Both the position numbers and the translations under genes were made by a program. The notes under the pieces are model-generated. The model was not told where the DNA came from. It searched no databases and saw nothing but the letters and a program-made list of their open reading frames with translations. 64,000 bases of DNA from JAUIKM01 sp964445695 (GTDB lineage Bacteria > Bacteroidota > Ignavibacteria > Kapaibacteriales > UBA7675), in contig CAYULF010000002.1 of the NCBI GenBank assembly GCA_964445695.1, forward strand, positions 330,393 through 394,392, written 5' to 3'. Below, piece after piece: positions 33,564 to 43,389 of this stretch. The first letter of the stretch is position 1, and every line of letters starts with the position of its first letter.

Positions 33564-34916
33564 TCATTGGTCTTCTGCTAATACCAGTAGAATGCAATAA
33601 ATCGCCTCAATGTATGGAATTGACTTTGCATATTTGTTTTTCCATCTATCATTGCTCTCGCTGGAAGAAGACTTCGGTGTTGAGTCTGAATCGCCACCTG
33701 ATTTGGCAGTTTCAGCCGCTTTTCCATCAAGCCAGGACGCAATCTGCCCCAGCACGCTACTTTGAATTTGCCCAGTAATAAATTCTTTAAGGTCTGAGTC
33801 GCCGAGAACGACTTCAGAAATGAACTCGTAGACAATAGTAATTGGAGGTGGCAGAATTGCCATAGCTATGCACTCGCAAACTCTTAACCCTTTCTTAAGA
33901 AACTTCAATAAATCTTTTGATGAATCATCTGAACATGTTCCTGGACTCACAAAAATCTGGGCATTGCTTTCTGAAATCTCCACCGTCAAACTTTGCCCTT
34001 TGTCATCCGTGAGTACATAAGTATTCCTATAAGGCATCAGCCGTTCCAGGGTCATAGATGCCATCAATTCATCATCCCCTTTATTCCCATCCCAAATGTC
34101 AAATCGAATAGGAGTGTCTTCCAAATAGTCGAAAACAACAAAAGCTTTTTCCCATTCAGGTGACAGTGTATTTTTGTTGTCGCACGATCTGAAAATTGCA
34201 TTCCCCTCATAATCTATTTTAATGTAGGGATCGCTTTCCCAACCGATGCCCTCAATATCCACCAGGCCACTAGCCGACTTAACGTCGATTCTATACCGTC
34301 TATAGTCATACGACTGCTTCTTCTTTGCTTCGTCTATAAGTTTCAAATATGCATGATCGATCCGTTGCTTTAATTCTTCGTCAATATTATCTGGAATCGG
34401 TGGCAAGTACTCGTCGACGCAGACTAATATTGCCCAGACAACCTTTTCAACGGGATAACCCAGCAATGTTAATTTGAATTTTGTACGATTGCGTCCACTT
34501 CCAATTTCACCAGTGTAAGTCACCAGTTTGTCGACAGTAGATGGCGAAGAAATTTTTCCGATCCTGCGGCCATTTAAACTAATTACCCCCACACTATGAT
34601 CAACTCTGAGTTGCTTATTCCAATTCCGTGTAAACTCTACACTTCGGCTCGCAGGCCCAGTAAACATTGGGTCGCCGGATTCAACGTAAATATACCAAGT
34701 ATCTCCGGCTGGTTCACTTAACGCTGATCTGACAGAAACACTTATCCCATTATCAGAATTTGGGCGGCTAACATTGAAAGCGACACCAGGCTGATCATGT
34801 CTAGTTGATAGACAGCTGCACACTCCTACAGAACAAAGCAAAAATATGAGCGCACGACATCTTGACCACCAGCATAGGGTGGTGCCTACATTTGTTGTGA
34901 AGTTGATCTTTGACAT
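33564..34916 (-). CDS. C2-domain lipoprotein
   Basis: This 450-aa protein (ATG 34916) has a signal peptide ending in a lipobox (LLCSVGVCSC, Cys about residue 35), so it is probably an outer-membrane or periplasmic lipoprotein. About residues 240-320 look like a C2 domain: IDVKSASGLVDIEGIGWESDPYIKIDYEG, NTLSPEWEKAFVVFDY, IRFDIWDGNKGDDELM, with the Asp residues that usually bind calcium. A hydrophobic helix near 350-375 and a Ser/Asp-rich tail follow. Base composition is clearly more AT-rich than the neighbours, including ~600 bp upstream, suggesting transfer. Function unknown. Confidence 0.65.
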   Translation of the reverse strand: MSKINFTTNVGTTLCWWSRCRALIFLLCSVGVCSCLSTRHDQPGVAFNVSRPNSDNGISVSVRSALSEPAGDTWYIYVESGDPMFTGPASRSVEFTRNWNKQLRVDHSVGVISLNGRRIGKISSPSTVDKLVTYTGEIGSGRNRTKFKLTLLGYPVEKVVWAILVCVDEYLPPIPDNIDEELKQRIDHAYLKLIDEAKKKQSYDYRRYRIDVKSASGLVDIEGIGWESDPYIKIDYEGNAIFRSCDNKNTLSPEWEKAFVVFDYLEDTPIRFDIWDGNKGDDELMASMTLERLMPYRNTYVLTDDKGQSLTVEISESNAQIFVSPGTCSDDSSKDLLKFLKKGLRVCECIAMAILPPPITIVYEFISEVVLGDSDLKEFITGQIQSSVLGQIASWLDGKAAETAKSGGDSDSTPKSSSSESNDRWKNKYAKSIPYIEAIYCILLVLAEDQ

Positions 34917-35569
34917 AGTGCGCACCACCCAGTTGACACAAGTAGTTGGCATCCTTTCAAATGGCCCGAACCACTCGAATACAATTAAACTCACCAAGCA
35001 AGACTATTCTACTTAATCTAGGTTGACACGAATGAAAATGCAATACGTACTGTCTACGTATTGTAGTTTCGGCACAAGTTGGAATGCAAAGTGAAAAGCC
35101 TCAATATCTTGGGAGATACTTTTCTCGGCCAGGCTGGCTCAACTTTACCCACACATGAAGTTTCAATCTAAAGACCAACATTACTCGGCATAATATGCGC
35201 ACTACAAGATATAGTATCTGTCATGAGAGGAATAATTTCATGCCATTTCTCGCCAGACCCCGGCACTGGAATAGTTATATCCAGGTCATTCAGTTTCAAT
35301 TGCCAAGAACAACCATCACTTCTTCATGTTAAGACTTAACGAAACTCTCTGTCATCCAAGAATAGGTGCGTGTCCAATCACTTCTAGATTATTATTCTGG
35401 GTAAGAACCACTGACATCGTCAGTCATTTGCAAATTCCGGCCTGCTGAATCTATCAGTTTCACTTTACTACGTCCCCACGCCCATTCATCACCCAAAACA
35501 ACGCCGAAATGACCAACAGGTTCAACAGCGCCACACTCGGCTGGCAATTGTTTATCCAAACGTCCGAGT
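34917..35569. other. AT-rich intergenic stretch without a recognisable gene
   Basis: About 650 bp with no convincing reading frame, RNA gene or repeat. It is as AT-rich as the C2-lipoprotein gene and may be the rest of an acquired fragment. It changes abruptly to GC-rich sequence at the end of giant 2. Confidence 0.4.
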
Positions 35570-38500
35570 CTACCAGACCACCAGGGGCACGACGCTGCGT
35601 TTTTCGTCGCCCGTGGCGATGCCCGTCAACAGCTCCAGCAGGTATGTCCCCGCCGGCAGTCTAAAACCGCTGTCGTCGACCAGATTCAACTCCACCGAAT
35701 GTTCGCCGCTGTTTAACAGGCCGAAGTCGAGCGTTCTGAGCCGGGCTCCACGCAGGTCCGTCAGGTATGCACGAACACGAACATCATCATCAAAGTTAAC
35801 AGTAAGCGTCGCCGTTTCACGTGCCGGGTTGGGCGCAATGTTCCAGTCGCGGTCCGTCGGCAGCGGGGACAGCGAAACACCATTTTTGCCGTTGATTACC
35901 GTGACGGTCACAGTAGCCGTGGACGTCCCGCCGCGACCGTCGCTGATGGTATAGGTGAACTGGTCGACTCCGGTGGTCATGCCCGCGGCGTACGTGAGCG
36001 TGCTTCCACCGCCGGTAATTGACACGCTGCCAAGTACGCCATGCGTTTTAGCGCTGACTGTTAACATATCGTCGTCCGCATCCACGTCGTTGGCAAGTGG
36101 ATTGAAGGTGAGCGAGGAATTTCTGACGGCAGCGCCCGCGGCGTCATTCCCGGCCTGCGGTATGTAATTGCGCGCCACGACGGCGACGCCATCCTCGCCC
36201 GGTGCGGCAGCATAGACGTGACGGCTGTCGGGCGAAACGTGCACCGAGCGCACTTTGTCCAGTCCGTCGAAATTGTTGGTCCCGTCGGTTCCAATGTCGC
36301 GCCATGTTAACAGCCCTGATGCCTGATCGCGGTCAAACAGCACAACCGAGTTGCTGCCGGCGGCCGCGGCCCAGACCTGCCCGCCGTCGGGACTGACGTC
36401 AACGCTCAGGACGGTGTTAAGTCCCGAAACACCATCCACCCCGTTGGTACAGGCCGCAAGAAACTGCAGATCTCCGCTGATTTGATCGCGCCTGAACACA
36501 AGGACGGAATGGTCTCCGGCCGAGACGGCGTAGACGTGATTGCCGTCCGGACTGACCGCCACATCACTGACGGCGCTGAGACCTTCAACACCACCTTGCC
36601 CGTCCCGCACGCAACCGCGATAGCCGACGGAGCTGTTGGCCGCATCATGCGAAAAAATCGCGATGGCATCGTCGCCCGATCCGGCGACGTAGAGCTGTTT
36701 GCCGTCGGGACTGAACGCCAGACCCAGGGCACGCCGCAGGCCGTCCACACCGTTGAGGCCGTCCTTGAAAAACCCGCTGAAGACAAGCTCGTGGGTAACT
36801 TCATTGGAACGAAAAATGGCAATCGAGTTGTCGGCAAATCCGCTCAGCACAACTGTGCGGCCGTCGAAGCTGGTCGCCACGCCGCGCGGACGTTTCATGC
36901 CATTGATAACAGAGCCGGCGTCGAGATCGCCCTTGCGTTTGCGCTCAAGAAAATCAAGCTCACCGCTGTCCGGATCACGTTGGAACGCCGCCAGGGAATT
37001 TTCGCCGTAGCCGGCGGCAAACAGGCGCATCCCGTCGCGGCTCAGCGCCAGATCGCTGACGTATTTCAGGCCGGAAACACCATTGCGTCCGTTGCGCACA
37101 CGCCCCTTGTAGGTCAGCGTGCCGCTTGCCGGATTGCGTTGGAATATCGCGATGGAATGATCGTTGCGCCCGGCGATGTACACAAACCTGCCGTCCGGTG
37201 AAACGACAGCGGCTTCGGCTCGCTTCAGACCGCGTACGTTGCCGGTGCGATCGTGCTGTGATTCGACAAACTGTATCATTGGATCGGCGTCGACGGCTGT
37301 CGGCACAGCCACGACAAGAGCACCTGTGGCCGTGCATCCCTGGGCGCTCTGCGCCACGTAGTTAAACACCTCCACGCCGCTGAATCCCGCATCCGGCGTG
37401 TACACTACGTTGCCGGAACTGACAACGGCCGTTCCGCCGGCGGGGTCCTCGACGGAAAGCAGGATGAGATCATCGCCGCTGTCGTTCAAAAGAACCGGCA
37501 CATCAATGTGCGCCTTTGTGGCCACTACAAAGTCCGTCAGCGCCTGAATGTTGCGCGGATCGGCGATTAAACGCGTGGACGTCGTACAGCCGCCCGGGTA
37601 GCTGCGCGTCAGGTCGATGGTGGAAACCGTCGCAACAACATCCCAGAGAACTTCGATGCTGCCCGTTCCCTGTCCATTCCGGATAGTTCCGCCCTCGACC
37701 GTCCAGGAATGCACGGCGCGCGCGTCTGCAGGCAACGCAGAGTATCGCAGCAGCACGCCCGGACAGCCATTTGCGGGGCCGTCAATGCTGAGCGCATCGA
37801 TAGGACGGACATTGAGAATGAGGCTCGTGGTACGAATATGTGCGCCGTCGACAACCGACACCGTTAACAGGGTCGAGCCACTCGCACCGCAGACCGGCGT
37901 CATGCTCAGATCGATCGTCGCCGCCGTCGTGCCGGGGACCAATTTCGCATCCGTCAGCAAGGCCTGGTCGGCGGATCGCGCCGTCACCAGCAGCTTGTTA
38001 AACGGCGTGTCAACATCGCTGAGGTGGATGGTCGTTGTGCTTGTTCCGTTTTCATCCATTGTTATGTGCGCAACGGCCAGGGAGATATGCGGCGGGTCAT
38101 TCACCGCGAGAATTGTCAGGTTAAACGTTGTTGAACGACTGAATTCACCGTCATCCACCGTCACGTGAATCGGCAGCACGCCGTTGGCATTCAACACCGG
38201 CACGATATCCAGGCTGGTAGTGGCACCGGTCGCACCGACCGTAATACCGCCGTTGGTCACCAGAGACTGATTGCCCGATGTGGCTGTGACAATCAGGCGG
38301 TTGTAGGGCGTGTCGACGTCAGAAAGCGTAAACGCAGCGGACACCGCACTGTCTTCGTTTGTGATCAACATCGTGTTGTTTGTACCGATCACCGGCACAT
38401 CGTTCACCGGATTGACCGTCAGGGTGATGGTCGTTGTCCGCAGGTATTCGCCGTCATCAACCGTCACAAAGAGCTGCGCCGTGCCGCCGGCATCCGGTAC

Positions 38501-41500
38501 AGGAGCAATTTCCAGACTCGTCACAGCGCTGGTAACACCAATCGTTATGCCGCCGTCCGTCACCAGCGAATGATTGCCGGAAGTAGCAGTGACAATCAGG
38601 CCGGTAAACGGCGTGTCGACGTCATACAGACTGATGGTCGTCGCCGTCGAAATGTCTTCATTTGTTGTTAACGTGGCGGTCTCGGCCGCAATCACCGGCG
38701 GGTCATTCACCGCGAGGATTGTCAGATTAAACGTTGTTGAACGACTGAATTCACCGTCATCCACCGTCACGTGAATCGGCAGCACGCCGTTGGCATTCAA
38801 CACAGGCATGATGTCCAGGCTGGTGGTAGCTCCGGTCGCGCCGACCGTTATTCCGCCGTTGGTCACCAGTGACTGATTGCCCGATGTGGCCGTGACAATC
38901 AGGCGGCTGTAGGGCGTGTCGACGTCATACAGCGTAAACGAGCCGGACACCGCACTGTCTTCGTTTGTGATCAACATCGTGTTGTTTGTACCGATCACCG
39001 GCGCATCGTTCACCGGATTGACCGTCAGGGTGATGGTCGTTGTCCGTAGGTATTCGCCGTCATCCACCGTCACAAAGAGCTGCGCCGTGCCGCCGGCATC
39101 CGGTACCGGAGCAATTTCCAGGCTCGTCACAGCGCCGGTAGCGCCGATCGTTATGCCGCCGTCGGTCACCAGCGACTGATTGCCCGATGTGGCCGTCACA
39201 ATCAGACCGGTGTACGGCGTGTCGACGTCATTCAGACTTATGGTCGTCGCCGTCGAAATGTCTTCATTTGTTGTTAACGTGGCGGTCTCGGCCGCAATCA
39301 CCGGCGGGTCATTCACCGCGAGGATTGTCAGATTAAACGTTGTTGAACGACTGAATTCACCGTCATCCACCGTCACGTGAATCGGCAGCACGCCGTTGGC
39401 ATTCAACACAGGCATGATGTCCAGGCTGGTGGTAGCTCCGGTCGCGCCGACCGTTATTCCGCCGTTGGTCACCAGAGACTGATTGCCCGATGTGGCCGTC
39501 ACGATCAAGTGGGTGTAAGGCGTATCGACGTCAAAAAGCGTAAACGCAGCGGACAGCGCACTGTCTTCATTTGTGATCAGCGTCGTGTTGTTTGTACTGA
39601 TCACCGGCGCATCATTGACGGGCAAAAAGTCAAGCGTCAGCGTGGTGCTGTTCGTCAGGTAGCCGTCGCTGATGTCAAACGTCAGCACTACCGGCCCGAC
39701 AGCGTCTTGTACGGGCGTCACCAGGAACTGCGTCACCGCTCCCGTCGCCCCCGTCTGGGTGATCGTCGCGACTGTCGTCAGGTCGGCCGCAGGCGGCGTC
39801 ACCGTCAATGCTGCGAGCCCGGGCCAGACGTCGTCAATTGAAATATTCAAGGTGGTGGCCTGGTCTTCCTGCCCTTGTACGTAGGTGGAGGCGACTCCGA
39901 TCTGCGGCCTGTCATTGGAGACAATCAGGGTCGTTGTTGTCGAGCCGGATTGATTGCTCACGGTCAGTGTCAGAGTTGCCCGCGTTGCGACAAAGCCGGC
40001 CGGAACCAGGGCGCGGAACTGCCCGCGGCCGGCCGTACCGCTGACCGCCAGGTTCAGCGCACCGGTGGGCGCGCCGTTGATGTCCACCGTCGTCAGACTC
40101 GCTGTAGTCTGTTCAAAATCCGTTCCTCCGATATCCAGGGACAGGGCTTCACGGCTTGCTGTGGTAGAATTCGGCGTCAAGCTGGTGATTGTAGGCACGG
40201 CCGGCTGATTAATCCAGATGTCCTGCGCTGCGGCATCGTTCGCCAGTATCGCATCCAGGTCGCCGTCGCCGTCCAGATCTCCAAGCGCCAGGCCGCGCGC
40301 AGCGCCGCTGCCGAAGGTCGCTGCGCTGAAACTCCCGCTGCCGTTGTTAAACAGTATTTCGTGTGCCGCTCCGTTCCGCGTCACGAGCAGGTCGTGGTCA
40401 CCGTCGCCGTCCACATCGCCGGTGGCGACATCGCTGCAATTGCCCAGCCCGAAGTTCTGCGTGCTAAAGACGGCCAGGCCGTTGTTCCGGAAGAGAGTTT
40501 TGTTGCTGCTGTTGGCCGTCACAAAATCCAGGTTTCCGTCGCCGTTGAAATCAGCTATAACCACGGCGCGGCGCACACCGGCAGTGATGTTGATGTTGGT
40601 AAAGGTGCCGTCACCCTTATTCATCATTTGGCTGCCGTCGCCTCCGTCGTTAACCAGAATGGCATCCAGGTCGCCGTCGTTATCCAGATCGCCCAGCGCC
40701 ACATCGGTGCTGCCGCCGCCGCCGTTGCTGCTGCTCACAAACGTACCGTCGCCGTTGTTGAGCCAGATTTCCTGCGCACCGCCGTAGTTGGCGATTATCA
40801 CATCGAGTGCCCCGTTGCCGTCCAGGTCGCCGATAGCTAGTGCACGGCTGTCACCCGCGCCGAACGTCGCCGTGCTGAAGGTGCCGTCGCCGTTGTTGAA
40901 CCAGATGTCCTGCGGTTGTCCGCCGGCATTGGCGATAATGGCATCCAGATCACAGTCCCCGTCCAGATCGCCCAGCGCCACGTCGGTGCTGTGGCCGCTG
41001 CCGAAACTGACACTGGTAAATGTGCCGTCGCCATTGTTCAGCCAGACCTCCTGTACTGAATTGCTGGTATTTGCCACAATTGCGTCCAGATCGCCGTCGC
41101 GGTCCAGATCCCCCAGCGCTACGCCGCGGCTGTCCCCCGCACCGAATGATGTGGAATTGAAAGCGCCGGTACCGCCTTCGGCTGCGGCGCGAAAGCCGTA
41201 GACCGTCGCCTGCGACGTTTCAAGCCCGATAATGCTCGTGCCGTTGGTCACCGTCACCATGATTTCTTCGCCGGGAAAGAATGTGCCGGGTGGTGCGATT
41301 TTAACCGTTTTGTTGCCGTTTGAAAACTGCAATGCCGACTTGCTGGTTAAGTGACCGGACTGCATGCCGTAAGCAATCAGGTTGGCATTGGTGACCGTGG
41401 CGCTGGTGCTCAGGCCCGCACTGTTGACCGCCGCATTAAACACGAGCTCTATACCGCCGTCGCGCGGCGCGGAAATTGTATTGCGTGTCGGCTTTGATGC

Positions 41501-43120
41501 CACAAAGGTCAGTGCATCGTAGTTAAACAGAATTTCATTGGGCAGACCGTAGGAGTTGAACACAACCGCATCAATCGTCCCGTCATTGTTCAGGTCGCCG
41601 ACATCGCAGGCATATGAATTGGAGTTGTTGTACGCATTGTACAGTCGCTGGACAAAGGTGCCGTCGCCGTTATTGATATAGACAAAATGGTGGTCGTAGC
41701 TGGCGGTTGCAGCCATGAGCACATCCAGATCGCCGTCGCCGTCAAAGTCGCCGGTCGCGGCGGAACGGGTATTGCCGGTGCCGAAATTGCTGACCTGAAA
41801 GGTCCCGTCGCCATTATTGCGCCAGAACTGGTTCGCCCGGTTGTCGTTAAGCGAATTGGCAACTACTATGTCGATATCCGCATCGCCATCGAAGTCGCCC
41901 ATCACGGCGTCCAGCGATGCCGCCCCGCCAAGTTGGCCGACACTGAAATTGCCGTGGCCGTCGTTGATTAACAGTTCACTGTTGCCGAAAATGTGGGCGA
42001 CGAATAAATCCTGAAATCCGTCGTTGTTGACGTCGCCCATCGCGATGTCGAAACCGGCGTTGATGCCGCCGCGACCGGCAATATTAAACGTCGCATCGCC
42101 ATTGTTAAACCACACTTCGGTTTGTTGAAATTGCCCGCGCGCCATTGCCGCATCCAGGTCGCCGTCGCTGTCCAGATCGCCGATGACGATGCCGAAGGCC
42201 TGCCCACCGCCAAGCAGACTGCTTGTAAATGTGCCGTCGCCATTGTTTAACCACAATTCATGCGCCTGGTTGAAAGCACAGAAAATGGCGTCAAGGTCGC
42301 CGTCGCCGTCAAGATCGCCGAGGTCCACGCCGGTAGACTCGCCGGTGGAGTTGCCGAAAGTGCTCACGGCAAAGGAGGTGCCGTCGCCGTTGTTCAGCCA
42401 GATCTGATTGGCCTCCCCCCCGGAGGAATAACGTCCGTTGGCTACCAGAATATCAATGTCGCCGTCGCCGTCCAGGTCTCCCAGCGCCACGCCATGAGTG
42501 TACCCGCCGCCCGAATTGTATCCGGTAAATCGTCCCGATCCGCCCTTGACGCCGGCATAAAAACTGAACTGCTGCGCCGGATTCATCGCCGTGCCGCCGC
42601 TGGACGTGGCGCCGGTCACGGACACGGAAATCAGTTCACCCGGTTTGAAATTCACGTCCGGGTTGAACTGTCGCGTCGGGTCGCCGCTGAACGTACCGTC
42701 GTCACTCAGAAAACCCGTCTGCGAACCGTAAATGAAGATGTTGTTTGCGCCCACCGTCGCTGCGTCCATCGCCGTTGAAAACGTGATGTCTATGTTGGAA
42801 TTCAGCGGTGCGCTGGTGGCATTGGTCGCCGGGGCGGTCGAGGTGATTTTCGGCGTCTGCGCAAGTGCACCGGTCGCCGTCAGACCTCCCATCAGCAGTA
42901 TGGGCACGGCGCGCAGGATCGATTGGCCTGCGCTGCATCTACCTTGAGGTCGCAAGAGCCGACTCAGTCGTTTGCGCAGGAAGCGGATTTTCCGTCGTAT
43001 TTCCGCGGTGATTCGACCGCTGCCGGCCTGTGTACACAGCCGCTCCAGCCGCCGCATGGTTTTCCCGATCCGTCGCCGGACGTCGCCGTCCTGCCGCATT
43101 CTCCTGTCAACACCGCTCAT
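35570..43120 (-). CDS. Giant secreted FG-GAP/cadherin-like/YVTN protein with T9SS signal (giant 2)
   Basis: This 2,516-aa paralogue of giants 1 and 3 starts at ATG 43120; ATG 43099 (AGGAG one base upstream) or TTG 43150 are alternatives. A basic leader precedes a signal core ending ALA/QTP near residue 87. Two cycles of Big_5-like domain plus seven FG-GAP repeats (GDLDGDGDLDAI variants) follow, then an IPT-like segment. Next come about seven cadherin-like/tandem-95 modules (P-V-I-x-T-N-N-T-x-L-I-T-N-E-D) of ~101 aa, some identical at DNA level. A PKD-like region, a seven-repeat YVTN propeller, a further tandem-95 module and a type-A T9SS domain (WNIAPNPARETAT ... PLVVW) complete it. It is probably a calcium-stabilised surface adhesin. 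Confidence 0.88.
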   Translation of the reverse strand: MSGVDRRMRQDGDVRRRIGKTMRRLERLCTQAGSGRITAEIRRKIRFLRKRLSRLLRPQGRCSAGQSILRAVPILLMGGLTATGALAQTPKITSTAPATNATSAPLNSNIDITFSTAMDAATVGANNIFIYGSQTGFLSDDGTFSGDPTRQFNPDVNFKPGELISVSVTGATSSGGTAMNPAQQFSFYAGVKGGSGRFTGYNSGGGYTHGVALGDLDGDGDIDILVANGRYSSGGEANQIWLNNGDGTSFAVSTFGNSTGESTGVDLGDLDGDGDLDAIFCAFNQAHELWLNNGDGTFTSSLLGGGQAFGIVIGDLDSDGDLDAAMARGQFQQTEVWFNNGDATFNIAGRGGINAGFDIAMGDVNNDGFQDLFVAHIFGNSELLINDGHGNFSVGQLGGAASLDAVMGDFDGDADIDIVVANSLNDNRANQFWRNNGDGTFQVSNFGTGNTRSAATGDFDGDGDLDVLMAATASYDHHFVYINNGDGTFVQRLYNAYNNSNSYACDVGDLNNDGTIDAVVFNSYGLPNEILFNYDALTFVASKPTRNTISAPRDGGIELVFNAAVNSAGLSTSATVTNANLIAYGMQSGHLTSKSALQFSNGNKTVKIAPPGTFFPGEEIMVTVTNGTSIIGLETSQATVYGFRAAAEGGTGAFNSTSFGAGDSRGVALGDLDRDGDLDAIVANTSNSVQEVWLNNGDGTFTSVSFGSGHSTDVALGDLDGDCDLDAIIANAGGQPQDIWFNNGDGTFSTATFGAGDSRALAIGDLDGNGALDVIIANYGGAQEIWLNNGDGTFVSSSNGGGGSTDVALGDLDNDGDLDAILVNDGGDGSQMMNKGDGTFTNINITAGVRRAVVIADFNGDGNLDFVTANSSNKTLFRNNGLAVFSTQNFGLGNCSDVATGDVDGDGDHDLLVTRNGAAHEILFNNGSGSFSAATFGSGAARGLALGDLDGDGDLDAILANDAAAQDIWINQPAVPTITSLTPNSTTASREALSLDIGGTDFEQTTASLTTVDINGAPTGALNLAVSGTAGRGQFRALVPAGFVATRATLTLTVSNQSGSTTTTLIVSNDRPQIGVASTYVQGQEDQATTLNISIDDVWPGLAALTVTPPAADLTTVATITQTGATGAVTQFLVTPVQDAVGPVVLTFDISDGYLTNSTTLTLDFLPVNDAPVISTNNTTLITNEDSALSAAFTLFDVDTPYTHLIVTATSGNQSLVTNGGITVGATGATTSLDIMPVLNANGVLPIHVTVDDGEFSRSTTFNLTILAVNDPPVIAAETATLTTNEDISTATTISLNDVDTPYTGLIVTATSGNQSLVTDGGITIGATGAVTSLEIAPVPDAGGTAQLFVTVDDGEYLRTTTITLTVNPVNDAPVIGTNNTMLITNEDSAVSGSFTLYDVDTPYSRLIVTATSGNQSLVTNGGITVGATGATTSLDIMPVLNANGVLPIHVTVDDGEFSRSTTFNLTILAVNDPPVIAAETATLTTNEDISTATTISLYDVDTPFTGLIVTATSGNHSLVTDGGITIGVTSAVTSLEIAPVPDAGGTAQLFVTVDDGEYLRTTTITLTVNPVNDVPVIGTNNTMLITNEDSAVSAAFTLSDVDTPYNRLIVTATSGNQSLVTNGGITVGATGATTSLDIVPVLNANGVLPIHVTVDDGEFSRSTTFNLTILAVNDPPHISLAVAHITMDENGTSTTTIHLSDVDTPFNKLLVTARSADQALLTDAKLVPGTTAATIDLSMTPVCGASGSTLLTVSVVDGAHIRTTSLILNVRPIDALSIDGPANGCPGVLLRYSALPADARAVHSWTVEGGTIRNGQGTGSIEVLWDVVATVSTIDLTRSYPGGCTTSTRLIADPRNIQALTDFVVATKAHIDVPVLLNDSGDDLILLSVEDPAGGTAVVSSGNVVYTPDAGFSGVEVFNYVAQSAQGCTATGALVVAVPTAVDADPMIQFVESQHDRTGNVRGLKRAEAAVVSPDGRFVYIAGRNDHSIAIFQRNPASGTLTYKGRVRNGRNGVSGLKYVSDLALSRDGMRLFAAGYGENSLAAFQRDPDSGELDFLERKRKGDLDAGSVINGMKRPRGVATSFDGRTVVLSGFADNSIAIFRSNEVTHELVFSGFFKDGLNGVDGLRRALGLAFSPDGKQLYVAGSGDDAIAIFSHDAANSSVGYRGCVRDGQGGVEGLSAVSDVAVSPDGNHVYAVSAGDHSVLVFRRDQISGDLQFLAACTNGVDGVSGLNTVLSVDVSPDGGQVWAAAAGSNSVVLFDRDQASGLLTWRDIGTDGTNNFDGLDKVRSVHVSPDSRHVYAAAPGEDGVAVVARNYIPQAGNDAAGAAVRNSSLTFNPLANDVDADDDMLTVSAKTHGVLGSVSITGGGSTLTYAAGMTTGVDQFTYTISDGRGGTSTATVTVTVINGKNGVSLSPLPTDRDWNIAPNPARETATLTVNFDDDVRVRAYLTDLRGARLRTLDFGLLNSGEHSVELNLVDDSGFRLPAGTYLLELLTGIATGDEKRSVVPLVVW
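38633..39496. repeat. 606-bp-period direct repeats within giant 2
   Basis: A segment of roughly 240 bp beginning near 38633 recurs at +606 (from 39239) with almost no differences, and a more diverged copy lies 606 bp earlier (marker TTAAACGTTG at 38121, 38727 and 39333). The period equals two 101-aa cadherin-like modules. Near identity, including synonymous sites, implies recent duplication or gene conversion. Confidence 0.8.
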
Positions 43121-43336
43121 GATGTACCAGCACAACTCGTTAGATTTCAATGACTTTTCACCACTCGAGCCGGCCGTCCCGCCACAGAATTGCTGTGGAC
43201 GGGAGCAGGCCGATCCCTACAATGGCAACATAGTCGCTACGTGCAGTACGGTAACTACGACAATCCTACGACAGGCGGGAAAATCAGTGGAGCGGCAACA
43301 GGAAAGACAATATTGGCGACAGTGGAAAAACAAAAA

Positions 43337-43365
43337 GAGCTGTGAGCCCTTAGCGCTCACAGCTC
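43337..43365. terminator. P29 palindrome downstream of the RND efflux gene
   Basis: The stem is GAGCTGTGAGCCCT / AGCGCTCACAGCTC (one mismatch pair), followed by TACGTA boxes (43376-43396). On minus it lies just after the stop of the CusA-like gene and is followed by TTTTTG, so it can act as its terminator. Confidence 0.65.
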
Positions 43366-43389
43366 ATAGGTAGTTCTACGTACGTAGTT

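Noticed and set aside
38000..39500. Direct repeats considered as a CRISPR array
   Set aside because: The repeats are long, in frame and encode cadherin-like modules; there are no short repeats with unique spacers.
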